Part shown: one piece after another, positions 26,868-34,769 of the stretch
Layout: the number at the start of each line of letters is the position of its first letter
How positions within the stretch are numbered: position 1 is the stretch's first letter
Assembly: GCF_002080435.1 (NCBI RefSeq)
Contig: NZ_CP020539.1
Span: 310,001 to 374,000 of the forward strand
Length of the DNA: 64,000 nt
Reading direction: 5' to 3'
DNA from: Sphingobium herbicidovorans
GTDB taxonomy: Bacteria; Pseudomonadota; Alphaproteobacteria; Sphingomonadales; Sphingomonadaceae
The notes under the pieces: model-generated
Databases searched by the model: none
What the model was told of the DNA's origin: nothing
What the model saw: the letters and a program-made list of their open reading frames with translations, nothing else
Translations under genes and position numbers: made by a program

Positions 26868-27521
26868 TCAGCCCGTCTGCTGGGTGCGCGTGAAAACCGC
26901 CAGTTGATCGGCGAAGGCGCGCTGGTAAGCAGGCCGTGCTTCGCCGCGCGCGATATAGGCGGCGAGGTTCGGGTAGCGCTCCAGCAAGCCCGTCCCGGCC
27001 AGCCTGCGCAGCACGGTCACCATCAGCAGATCGCCGGCGCTGAATGCGCCATCCAGCCAGTCACTGTCCCCCAGATGATCGGATAGCTCGATCAGCCTGC
27101 GATCCACCCGCTCGTCCAGCATCGGCATGCGCGCTTCATACCAGCTTTTGTCGCGCTCCAGATATTTAGGCATCTCGCGCTCGACGATGGGCTACTCGAC
27201 GGTGTTGAGCGCCGCGAACATCCAGCTGATGGCTCGCGCGCGTGCGATGGCATCCAGCGGCAGAAGGCCCCCGTGCCGCTCCGCGATGTGGAGTATGATC
27301 GCCCCGGATTCGAACAGGATGAGATCGCCCTCCTGATAGGCCGGGATCTGGCCGAAAGGGTGTAGCGTCCGGTAGGCAGGTTGTTTGAGCTGCTCGAAAG
27401 ACAGCAGCCGTACTTCATATGGCTGGCCCGCTTCCTCAAGCGCCCAGCGTACGCGCATGTCACGCGCCAGACCACGACCGCGGTCGGGAGACTGCTTGAA
27501 CGCGGTGATCGTGATGGTCAT
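26868..27521 (-). pseudogene. glutathione S-transferase with in-frame amber codon
   Basis: The N-terminal thioredoxin-like part (MTITITAFKQSPDRGRG, HPFGQIPAYQEGDLILFESGAI) runs to ...AALNTVE, then a TAG at 27192-27194, then continues in the same frame as PIVEREMPKYLERDK and a normal C-terminal helical domain (DWLDGAFSAGDLLMV, PAYQRAF) to 26868. Removing the stop gives a full 217-residue GST, the expected length. The frame is otherwise clean, so the lesion looks recent, or is a sequencing error, or is read through. It is not the zeta class (maleylacetoacetate isomerase) despite lying next to hpd. Confidence 0.82.
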
Positions 27522-27660
27522 CGTTTCCGGTTCCGGGACGGTTGCGCCGACTAAAAGCGAAACTAATCCCATGGCCGGTGAATGTCTAACGACAGTCCGG
27601 CGCAATGAGCGGACGGCGAGCGCCGGCCACATCGGGTCGTGACCGGCGCTGGCGCCTGCA

Positions 27661-28194
27661 TTACAGTCCGCTGTCGTAGCGCGACATTTCCTCGCGATAG
27701 CGCGCCGTCATTCGGTCCTGATCCGGGGCAGGCAATTCTTCCTTCAGGTGGAGGAAGCGATCATTTTCCTCTTCATAGACATGATGGGCGACAGCTCCGC
27801 GAATATGTTCCAGTTTTTCGCGCCAGTCCTGGCTGAGAGGATCAAGCGTTTCGAGCAGCGCCAACTCCACCTTGGCCGCCTGCTGTTCTTCATAGGCCAT
27901 GGCCATGTGCGTTTTGTGGCCGCTGGACAATTGCGGGTAGATTACCGCTTCCTCGGCGCTGGAATGCCCGGTCAGCAGGGCAGCGAGTTTGCGCTGCGCC
28001 TGCGTGCGGCTTTGCGCATCGGTGGCGGCCTGCGCCTGTGCGAAGGCCGCTTCGATCTGCTCATGATGGTGCAGTATCTGGTCCAGCCAGTCTCCGGGCG
28101 CGGCCGCTGCGCGGGCTCTTTGCCGGGCCTTTACCCGGTCCTGTTCGCTTTCGGGCGGCGTGACGGCTGCAACGATCCTGTCGAGTACGGACAT
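27661..28194 (-). CDS. hemerythrin HHE-domain protein
   Basis: A 177-aa protein with di-iron hemerythrin-like pattern: ILHHHEQIEAAF, LTGHSSAEEAVIYPQL, and VAHHVYEEENDRFL supply the His/Glu ligands. AAGGAG lies before the ATG at 28194. A GGAAC-N16-CGAT sequence about 60-85 bases upstream resembles promoters of the alphaproteobacterial general stress sigma factor EcfG. Proteins of this kind handle oxygen, iron or NO stress. Function is inferred. Confidence 0.85.
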   Translation of the reverse strand: MSVLDRIVAAVTPPESEQDRVKARQRARAAAAPGDWLDQILHHHEQIEAAFAQAQAATDAQSRTQAQRKLAALLTGHSSAEEAVIYPQLSSGHKTHMAMAYEEQQAAKVELALLETLDPLSQDWREKLEHIRGAVAHHVYEEENDRFLHLKEELPAPDQDRMTARYREEMSRYDSGL

Positions 28195-28528
28195 GACATG
28201 CTCCTTTGCTGATCTGGTCTGCCCATGCCGGTGGACACGGGCCAGGCAAGTCAGCAATCGCCGCAAGGTCCTGAGGGTTCCCGGTCCCGCTTTCAAAGCG
28301 AACGGCCACTAACCCAGATTGCAAAACAACCCGCGCGACCGCCATGAATCGCCAATGGCCCCCGCAGTCAGGAACAAATGATTACGGCGCCGCTTCTTAC
28401 CATGTGAGATGGAATTGAGGCGGCCTGTCGATGTTGTCCTTCATCCCCTTGTAAATCTGTTCGATCCGGGCAGCTGGCGATTGGCGCTGGCTGGATATGT
28501 CGCGCCCTCTCATTGGAAAAAGGAGACC
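28195..28528. other. intergenic region between divergent genes
   Basis: About 330 bases with no protein-coding signal. It holds the hemerythrin promoter candidate near 28257-28281 and a plus-strand GGAAC at about 28371 without a matching -10 at the proper distance. No tRNA-like or terminator fold was recognised. Confidence 0.5.
28257..28281 (-). promoter_or_regulatory. EcfG-like stress promoter candidate
   Basis: On the minus strand GGAAC (28277-28281) is followed after exactly 16 bases by CGAT (28257-28260), one base off the GGAAC-N16-CGTT form used by the general stress sigma factor. It precedes the hemerythrin gene by about 63 bases. Confidence 0.4.
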
Positions 28529-28534
28529 ATGGCA

Positions 28535-29095
28535 ATGACCGCAGGAAGAGGATGGACATTGGCAGGAGCCTGCATGCTTGCGCTCACGGCATGTACGACG
28601 GCTACCCCCTACCAGCCGTTGAGCCAAGGACGGACGGCGAGCGGCGGCTATTATGACGAGCAGGTGGAAGCCAACCGTTTCAGGGTGACCTTCGCCGGAA
28701 ACAGCATGACTTCGCGCGACACTGTCGAACGCTATCTGCTGTATCGCGCGGCTGAACTGACCCGCCAGCGGGGCTATGACTGGTTCGTGATGGCCGACCG
28801 TGGGACAGAGCGGAAAAGTCGGACCTATGTGGATCGCCCCTTTGGCCCCGGCCTGTACGGCTATTGGGGTCCGTCGTGGCGCTATTATGGGCGCGGCTTT
28901 GGCTGGCGTAGCTGGGACCCATTCTGGGGCGACCCGTTCTGGGGCAGCAATATCGATGTGCGTACTGTCGATAGATACGAGGCGTCGGCCGAAATCGTCA
29001 TGGGGCGCGGTCCCAAGCCTGCCAACGATATCCGCGCGTTCGATGCCGCGGATGTCCTCGCAAATCTGGGGCCGAACATAGCGCGTCCGACCTAG
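28535..29095 (+). CDS. CC0125/CC1285-family lipoprotein
   Basis: A 186-aa lipoprotein precursor: signal MTAGRGWTLAGACMLALTAC with a lipobox LTAC. The body holds the family region QVEANRFRVTFAGNSM, TVERYLLYRAAEL and GYDWFVMADRGTE, then a Trp/Gly/Tyr-rich insert (GLYGYWGPSWRYYGRGFG). AGGAG is 9 bases before the ATG at 28535; an ATG two codons earlier is also possible. Envelope location is clear, function unknown. Confidence 0.8.
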   Translation: MTAGRGWTLAGACMLALTACTTATPYQPLSQGRTASGGYYDEQVEANRFRVTFAGNSMTSRDTVERYLLYRAAELTRQRGYDWFVMADRGTERKSRTYVDRPFGPGLYGYWGPSWRYYGRGFGWRSWDPFWGDPFWGSNIDVRTVDRYEASAEIVMGRGPKPANDIRAFDAADVLANLGPNIARPT

Positions 29096-29304
29096 GGCAT
29101 TTTGGCAGAGGGAGGCACATCTGCCGGGCTGGAAAAGCGTTGTGCCGGCGGATGAGGTGCCGCACTATCGAGACAAGGTTCCCGTTGCGAACGGCGCCCA
29201 AGGGTGCCTGACGGAAATGCGGCGTGAGAAAAAGATGACAGATTTTTAGGAGTGGAAGTGCCGATCTTGGACGATCACAGCGCAATCAGACGTAGCGATT
29301 TCCA

Positions 29305-30429
29305 ATGGTGATCCGCGTGGGAATGGTCGGTGCGAACCCGGATTATGGCTGGGGATCGGGCGTCCATCGCCGGGTGATTGAGCGGTTGCCCGGCTTTACC
29401 CTGCATGGGGTATGCACCACGCGTGAGGAAAGTGCCCGCAAGGCGGCCGAGAAATTCAACGCGCCGCTGTGGTTCACCGATCATGAGTCGCTGGCGCGCC
29501 ATCCCGATATCGATCTGGTGGCGATCTGCGTGAAAGTCCCGCATCACTATGCGATTGCAAAGGCTGCGCTAGACGCAGGCAAGCATGTCTATTGCGAATG
29601 GCCGCTGGCGATCAGCATCGATGAGGCGGATGAACTGGCGGCACTGGCAAAGGCGCGGGGCGTTAAGGCGATGATCGGCCTGCACTTGCGCGGATCGCCG
29701 GTAATGCGTCAGGCGGCGCAGCTGGTCGCGCAAAGGCATGTCGGTTCGGTATTTAGTGTCACGCTGCACGCCCGTATCTTTGGGCCGGTCATGCGCGCCA
29801 TGGCCACACGGGCGGGTGGAACCACCTTGCTTTCCATTTATGGCGGACATCTGATCGACGCGCTTGACCATCATTTCGGCCCGATCGAGGAAATCGGCAT
29901 GCGGGGCGCCATCCGTCTGCCGCCAGTCGACGAGACTGGCGCGCCGGTTGCGCGTGATGCCTACGACCATCTGATGTTCCAGGGGACGTTACGGGGCGGC
30001 GCGATGTTTCAAATTGACCTGGCGGGCGTCTCCATGACGGGCATGGGATGCAACTGGCGGATAGACGGCAGCGACGGCGCGTTGCGGCTGTCCACGCGTG
30101 ATCCCAGCCTTCCTGCGGTCGAATCGCTGGTGCTGCATGGCGCGACAGGCGGCGGGCCGTTCGAGCCGATTGGGGTTTCCGCCGATCTGGAATGTGCCGC
30201 TATTCCTGCTGCGCCTGACCGTTACAGCGCCTATCCTGGCAGTCCCGCGTCGCGTGAGGCGCTGTCGTCGATCGGCAACCTTTATGCCGAATTGGGGGAA
30301 GCCATCCGCAGCGGCGGACCGGTGGAACCGGACTTCCATCGCGCCGCCGCGATCCAGCGGCGGATCGCCCAACTGGACGCGGCGAGCGTCCCTGCTTCAT
30401 CCGCCCCCATTGCCGGAGTTGTCCCATGA
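29305..30429 (+). CDS. Gfo/Idh/MocA-family oxidoreductase, Gal80-like
   Basis: A 374-aa protein with an N-terminal NAD(P)-binding fold (RVGMVGANPDYGWGSGVH) and the Gfo/Idh/MocA C-terminal beta-sheet domain. The family EKP motif, which supplies a conserved Lys, is CEWPLA here, as in the Gal80-like branch, so the usual hydride chemistry may be altered. Its stop overlaps the Coq4-like start by ATGA, a strong sign that the products act together. Sugar or cyclitol substrates are typical for the family but other alcohols are possible. Confidence 0.85.
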   Translation: MVIRVGMVGANPDYGWGSGVHRRVIERLPGFTLHGVCTTREESARKAAEKFNAPLWFTDHESLARHPDIDLVAICVKVPHHYAIAKAALDAGKHVYCEWPLAISIDEADELAALAKARGVKAMIGLHLRGSPVMRQAAQLVAQRHVGSVFSVTLHARIFGPVMRAMATRAGGTTLLSIYGGHLIDALDHHFGPIEEIGMRGAIRLPPVDETGAPVARDAYDHLMFQGTLRGGAMFQIDLAGVSMTGMGCNWRIDGSDGALRLSTRDPSLPAVESLVLHGATGGGPFEPIGVSADLECAAIPAAPDRYSAYPGSPASREALSSIGNLYAELGEAIRSGGPVEPDFHRAAAIQRRIAQLDAASVPASSAPIAGVVP

Positions 30430-31328
30430 AAGCCCAAACCGAAAGTCTGAACCCGGATGTGAACAGCGAAGAGATCACATCGGGCAGCCCGATTTTCTAT
30501 CTGAACGGGCGCCGCAAAGTCAGGACCGAGAGCAGCGTGCTGGTAAGCTCGTCCCGCTGGCTGAACGATGCGCGGGTGCGGGAATGGATTTCCACCGAAA
30601 GTCTGCGGCGCAACGGCCATGATTATCCGCTGCTCTATGGTTTGCCGACATTGATGCAGGCTGTGGACGAGGTGCGCGACGTCGAGCAGGCCGAAGAACT
30701 GGTCGCGCAAGAGCGCAGGCGTAATCCCGACTTCGACCGATGGCTGAACGAAGGATTTGTATCGACCTATACGAAAGAGGATCTTCGCGCCTATCCCGAA
30801 GATTCGGTCGGTCGCCGCCTGTTCGACTATATGGACGAATTCGATCTGTCGCCGGAGCTGAATTCACGGCTTCTGGACAACCCGGACTGGAAGCCAGCCA
30901 ATACGCTGGATTACTGGAATCTGCGCATGGGGCAGACCCATGACTGTTATCATATCCTGGGCGAAATCGGATTTGGGTCGGTCGCGGAATATTTCATCAC
31001 CGGCGTAGTCACGGGCAATGTGTTCCGCCATCTCGGCCCGGAATTGGCGGGCGCGCTGATGACGACGAACACACTGATCATGTTCCCTTGGATGACCCGG
31101 ACGATGCTGCATTATCCCGGCGCCTGGCCGAACCTGTGGCGCAACCTGTCCTACGGTTATGAGGTGGGCCAGCAGTCGGACATGCTGTTTACCGCGCAGT
31201 TTGAAAAGATCATGCACCTGTCGCCCGCCGATGCGCGCGGGGCGCTGGGCTGGCGCGGGCACAGGGACGGCGTGGACAGCACCGACGCGTCGCTGATCTT
31301 TGGCGAAGGCCGGGAAATCATACCCTGA
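30426..31328 (+). CDS. Coq4-like protein
   Basis: A 300-aa protein of the ubiquinone-biosynthesis Coq4 family. The metal-binding HDxxH signature is seen as THDCYHILGEIGFG at about residues 175-188, followed by the helix region of the fold. It is longer than standard Coq4 by an N-terminal extension. The neighbourhood is catabolic and the gene is coupled to a Gfo/Idh/MocA gene, so a role in ubiquinone synthesis is doubtful; a specialised oxidation or decarboxylation of a substrate is an alternative (inference). Confidence 0.8.
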   Translation: MKAQTESLNPDVNSEEITSGSPIFYLNGRRKVRTESSVLVSSSRWLNDARVREWISTESLRRNGHDYPLLYGLPTLMQAVDEVRDVEQAEELVAQERRRNPDFDRWLNEGFVSTYTKEDLRAYPEDSVGRRLFDYMDEFDLSPELNSRLLDNPDWKPANTLDYWNLRMGQTHDCYHILGEIGFGSVAEYFITGVVTGNVFRHLGPELAGALMTTNTLIMFPWMTRTMLHYPGAWPNLWRNLSYGYEVGQQSDMLFTAQFEKIMHLSPADARGALGWRGHRDGVDSTDASLIFGEGREIIP

Positions 31329-31355
31329 ACGCCGGGCTTAGCGGGCTACCAGGCT

Positions 31356-31386
31356 GCGCCATGCTGAAACGGTGTCAGCATGGCGC
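31356..31386. terminator. hairpin between convergent genes
   Basis: GCGCCATGCTG (31356-31366) and CAGCATGGCGC (31376-31386) are perfect 11-bp arms around a 9-base loop, 28 bases after the Coq4-like stop and before the end of the convergent EthD gene. No immediate T-run, but TTTTT follows at about 31400. Confidence 0.6.
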
Positions 31387-31429
31387 GGTATGTATCGGGC
31401 TTTTTCGCGTAAGGGCGGGCGCTCGTCCG

Positions 31430-32148
31430 TTACTTTGCATCCAGATGCGCGAAGTCGAACTGGCTGGTCGGGATGATGTCGATGCGCGAGAAATCAATGA
31501 AACCCGCGCAGCTTTCGGCCATGGCCTTGGTATTTTGAGCGAATTTCTCATCATTGCCCACGGCGTCGAAGAACACCGGGGCGTCGGTCATCGCCTCCAG
31601 CGGGAAGCATTCTTCCACGAAGGCGTCATAGGCGGGAGCGTCAGGTGTCAGCGCCCGTACGACGACATTCTGGACATATTCAAAATTGGCCTGGGTATCG
31701 ATGGCGACGCGCGTGTGGTGGCTGTGCCAATGCGCCACGGCATCGTCCCAGCTCATGTCCGGACGGAAGGAAATGAAGCTGGCCTGCGACCAGCCCCAGG
31801 TCCGCGATCCGGCCTGTGGCACATGATCCTTGTTGGGGATGATGGTCGATTCCGCGACCAGCCATGCGGCGAAGCGGCTGCTATGTTCGGCCAGCACGCC
31901 GTCGATCTGCCCGCGAAAGTAGGCGTTGGAGGATGGTAGCCAGAATTGAACCGCCGCATCCTGTTGCGGTTGCTGCCATGTCTGCACAAGTCCTGCGGCC
32001 GGCTCTACGGTTGCGTCGCGCAGGTTCAGCCTTATGCCGGTTGCGCCTGCCGCCCTTAGCGCGGGGGGAGCGAGGCCTTCAACCGCTCTGCATAATCGGC
32101 GCGGCTTTCACCCTCTGGCGCCCACAGGGCGCAGATCAGCTTTTCCAT
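31430..32148 (-). pseudogene. EthD-domain protein with apparent one-base frameshift
   Basis: An ATG at 32148 with GGAGA upstream begins MEKLICALWAPEGESRADYAERL, the usual start of two-domain EthD-like proteins, but the frame meets TAA after SLPPR. From a run of six G (32063-32068; C on the coding strand) onward the next frame continues LRAAGATGIRLNLRDATVEPAAG and then the full dimeric alpha-beta-barrel half (FISFRPDMSWDDAVAHWHSHH). One extra base in the run restores a 239-aa protein. The second half alone could start at 31987. Such proteins act in degradation pathways of ethers and hydrophobic compounds with unclear chemistry. Real mutation or homopolymer error cannot be told apart. Confidence 0.75.
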
Positions 32149-32169
32149 GATCGTCTCTCCAACACTATG

Positions 32170-32931
32170 TCAGTCGAAATTGGCCTGTCCGCCGTCGAGC
32201 GGGATGGTGGCCCCGGTGAGATAGGACAGGTCCGATCCGCACAGCGCAACGATGGCGCGGCCGATATCCTCTTCCAATCGACCGATGCGATCGAGGGGAA
32301 TTGTGCGGAAAAATGCCGCCGCTTCATCGGGATTATTTTCGAACCACATTTTAAGGCCAGGCGATTCGGCATGCGGCGCGATGGTGAGCACGCGGATATT
32401 CTGCCGCCCCCATTCCGCAGCGCCCGCGCGGGTCAGAACGCGCGTCGCCTGCTTGATCGCGCCGTAGCAGCCATAACCCGCCATGTCCCAACGGATGCCG
32501 GCCGATGAGGCGAAGTTGAATATCGTGCCGCCGCCGCGCGCAGCCATATGCGGGCGCACCATCTTCATCAGGCGAAAGGAGGCGAGCGGGCCGGATTCAA
32601 AGCCTGCCATAAAGGCTTCGTCGGTCACATCATCCAGCAGGCCGAGCGGGACTTCCTGAGCGTTGTTGACGAGGATATCGACGCCGCCAAGGTCGCGCAC
32701 AGCCGTATCGACCGCAGCGGCCAGATCGTCGGCCGACTTGACATTGCATGCGACGGCGACGGCGCGCGCGCCACGTTCCTTCACAAGGCGCGCGGTTTCC
32801 TGCACCTTGTCCAGCGTGCGGCCCGCCAGCAGCAGATCGACGCCTTCGCTGGCCAGCGCCAGCGCAACGCCCTGGCCAATGCCTTGTCCTGCCCCCGTGA
32901 TAAGGGCAACCTTGTCTTTAAGAGCGGTCAT
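32170..32931 (-). CDS. short-chain dehydrogenase/reductase
   Basis: A 253-aa classical SDR: TGAGQGIGQGVALAL for cofactor binding, NNAQ in place of NNAG, and Ser plus YGAIK for catalysis (NFASSAGIRWDMAGYGCYGAIK). Arg in LLLAGRTLDK suggests NADP preference. The C-terminus TIPLDGGQANFD is normal. It is 21 bases upstream of the EthD gene and 45 bases downstream of another SDR on the same strand, forming a three-gene operon that diverges from an AraC regulator. Confidence 0.88.
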   Translation of the reverse strand: MTALKDKVALITGAGQGIGQGVALALASEGVDLLLAGRTLDKVQETARLVKERGARAVAVACNVKSADDLAAAVDTAVRDLGGVDILVNNAQEVPLGLLDDVTDEAFMAGFESGPLASFRLMKMVRPHMAARGGGTIFNFASSAGIRWDMAGYGCYGAIKQATRVLTRAGAAEWGRQNIRVLTIAPHAESPGLKMWFENNPDEAAAFFRTIPLDRIGRLEEDIGRAIVALCGSDLSYLTGATIPLDGGQANFD

Positions 32932-32976
32932 CGCTCTTCCTTTCCATTCATTGTCAGATAGTTCTGGTGGCGGTTT

Positions 32977-33741
32977 TCAGAAATTCTCAGGCCGCAATAT
33001 TGCGTCGCTTCCGCCGTCGATGAAGATGATCTGGCCGACCAGATAGTGATTTTCCATGCCCAGCAGGAAGTCGATCAGTTCGGCAACCTCGCCAGGTTCG
33101 GCATAATTTTTTACAGCCATCGGATTGGATTGCTTCATCAGCTCAACCATTTCCGGCTGGTCGAACAGGGGCCGCGTCATCGGTGTATTGATCACGCCCG
33201 GTCCGATGCCGTTCAACAGGATGCCTTCGCCGCCCCATTCCGGTTGCACGGCGGCGCGACGCAGCCAGAGGGACAGGGCATTTTTCGACGTGGAATAGGC
33301 ATTGCCCTGTTCAGCCAGCATTGCCTCCCGCGCGCCAGCTTCGTCGCCGGAGAGGCAGAGTTCCACAACCTTGCGGTTCGAGGGAAGCAGTGCGGCGGTA
33401 GAGCAGATGGCGACCGCGCGCGGCCTGGCCGATTTCGCCAGTAGTGGCCGCAGACCTTCAAGCGTCGCCACCGCGCCGAAGAAATTGATGCCGATGGTTT
33501 GGGCCTCCATCCCTGGCCGCGAGATGCCTGCACCAGCCAGCACACCGTCTATGCCATCGGGGGCCAGGCGCGTCACCTGCGCCACCATTTCAGTGCGCCC
33601 GTCCACGGTGTCCAGATCGGCGTCGATATCCGAATTGCGCAGATCGACACCGATGACCCGGTGGCCGCCGCGCTCCAGCCTCTCGCGGGCAGCTGCGCCG
33701 ATTCCCGACGCGGCGCCTGTCACGACTATGGTTCTGGTCAT
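32977..33741 (-). CDS. short-chain dehydrogenase/reductase, 3-alpha-HSD-like
   Basis: A 254-aa SDR whose layout (TGAASGIGAAARERLERGGHRVIGVDLRNSDIDADL) matches the bacterial 3-alpha-hydroxysteroid dehydrogenase type, including an Asp after beta-2 for NAD and the long middle insert (VELCLSGDEAGAREAML). The catalytic motif is YSTSK with an upstream Ser. First gene of the SDR-SDR-EthD operon, 99 bases from the divergent AraC-type gene, which probably controls it. Confidence 0.87.
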   Translation of the reverse strand: MTRTIVVTGAASGIGAAARERLERGGHRVIGVDLRNSDIDADLDTVDGRTEMVAQVTRLAPDGIDGVLAGAGISRPGMEAQTIGINFFGAVATLEGLRPLLAKSARPRAVAICSTAALLPSNRKVVELCLSGDEAGAREAMLAEQGNAYSTSKNALSLWLRRAAVQPEWGGEGILLNGIGPGVINTPMTRPLFDQPEMVELMKQSNPMAVKNYAEPGEVAELIDFLLGMENHYLVGQIIFIDGGSDAILRPENF

Positions 33742-33840
33742 GCAGCACTCTCCATTTTGCTTTGTTGCGTTGTTGATGACAGTTTTTTCTGCGCATAGCC
33801 AGTGCTTGTTCTCGTCCGCGCATCATATTATCGTTGCCGC

Positions 33841-34731
33841 ATGGCGCAGCAGGCTTTGATTGATCCGCAAGGCGAGGCAGGGCATCAGGTGGCCGGTCGA
33901 TGGACGGTGCTGGCCGTCGCGGTTAGCAGCGCCGCACGTGTCGAGTTGCGCCGTTACGAACTGCCAAGCCCCAATGAGATGTGGGAACTGGACGACGCGC
34001 CGATCCTGTCGATCGTGATGCCGCGCGCCGAGGGAACGCAGGGTGAAATCATGTTCGATCTGGGCGACCGGCGGCGGCACAAGGTTGGCCGCCTGCTGCT
34101 GCGGCCAGGCGGCATCGCCATGCATTCGCGTGGCGATGGCGGCATGCTTGACATATTGACATGCCGCTTTGATCCGGTGCGTTTTGCGGCGGCCACAGGC
34201 TTGTCCGACTGGGATTCGCATCGCTTGAGCTGCTGTGCATCCATCAATTCGCCGATGCTGATGACGTTGGCCGAACGATTGAAGCAGGAGACGGTGGCGC
34301 CCGAATTTGGATCGGACATGGCGGTCGAGGCGCTGGTAGAGTTGCTGATGGTCGAACTGGCCCGGCTGTTCGGGCGACTGCGGCAGCGCGACGCGGGACA
34401 GGGCGGACTTGCTCCATGGCAACTGGCCCGGATCGACGAGGTCTTGCGCGCCACCGACGGGGTCTGGCCCACGACGCAAGCGCTGGCCAATCTGTGCGGC
34501 ATCAGCCGGTCGCACCTGTCGCGGTCCTTCGCGGCGACAACGGGGGTCGCGCTGTCTGATCATGCGGCGGCGATCCGGCTGGAGCGCGCGCAGGACATGA
34601 TCCGGGGCGGCTTGCTGCCCATGAACCGTATTGCTGAAACGCTGGGCTTTGCCACGGCGAGCGCGTTCAGCGCCGCATTCCGCCGTGCCACAGGGCTAAC
34701 ACCCCGCGCGTTTCGTCAGAGCTTCCATTAA
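33841..34731 (+). CDS. AraC-family transcriptional regulator
   Basis: A 296-aa regulator. The C-terminal 100 residues contain two HTH motifs (QALANLCGISRSHLSRSFAATTGVAL and MNRIAETLGFATASAFSAAFRRATGLTPRAFR). The N-terminal half is a cupin-like sensing domain with no clear ligand. The start is taken at 33841, the first ATG after the intergenic region; the frame is open slightly upstream. It diverges from the SDR-SDR-EthD operon. Confidence 0.9.
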   Translation: MAQQALIDPQGEAGHQVAGRWTVLAVAVSSAARVELRRYELPSPNEMWELDDAPILSIVMPRAEGTQGEIMFDLGDRRRHKVGRLLLRPGGIAMHSRGDGGMLDILTCRFDPVRFAAATGLSDWDSHRLSCCASINSPMLMTLAERLKQETVAPEFGSDMAVEALVELLMVELARLFGRLRQRDAGQGGLAPWQLARIDEVLRATDGVWPTTQALANLCGISRSHLSRSFAATTGVALSDHAAAIRLERAQDMIRGGLLPMNRIAETLGFATASAFSAAFRRATGLTPRAFRQSFH

Positions 34732-34769
34732 GCGCCGCCATCGAGCCGCCGACCTCCGGCGAGATCGAG

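Noticed and set aside
26868..27521. GST as maleylacetoacetate isomerase linked to hpd
   Set aside because: The N-terminal motif lacks the SSC...RVRI pattern of zeta-class enzymes, so proximity to hpd alone is not enough.
28195..28534. Possible small RNA or tRNA gene
   Set aside because: No cloverleaf, terminator hairpin or promoter pair could be assembled from the sequence.
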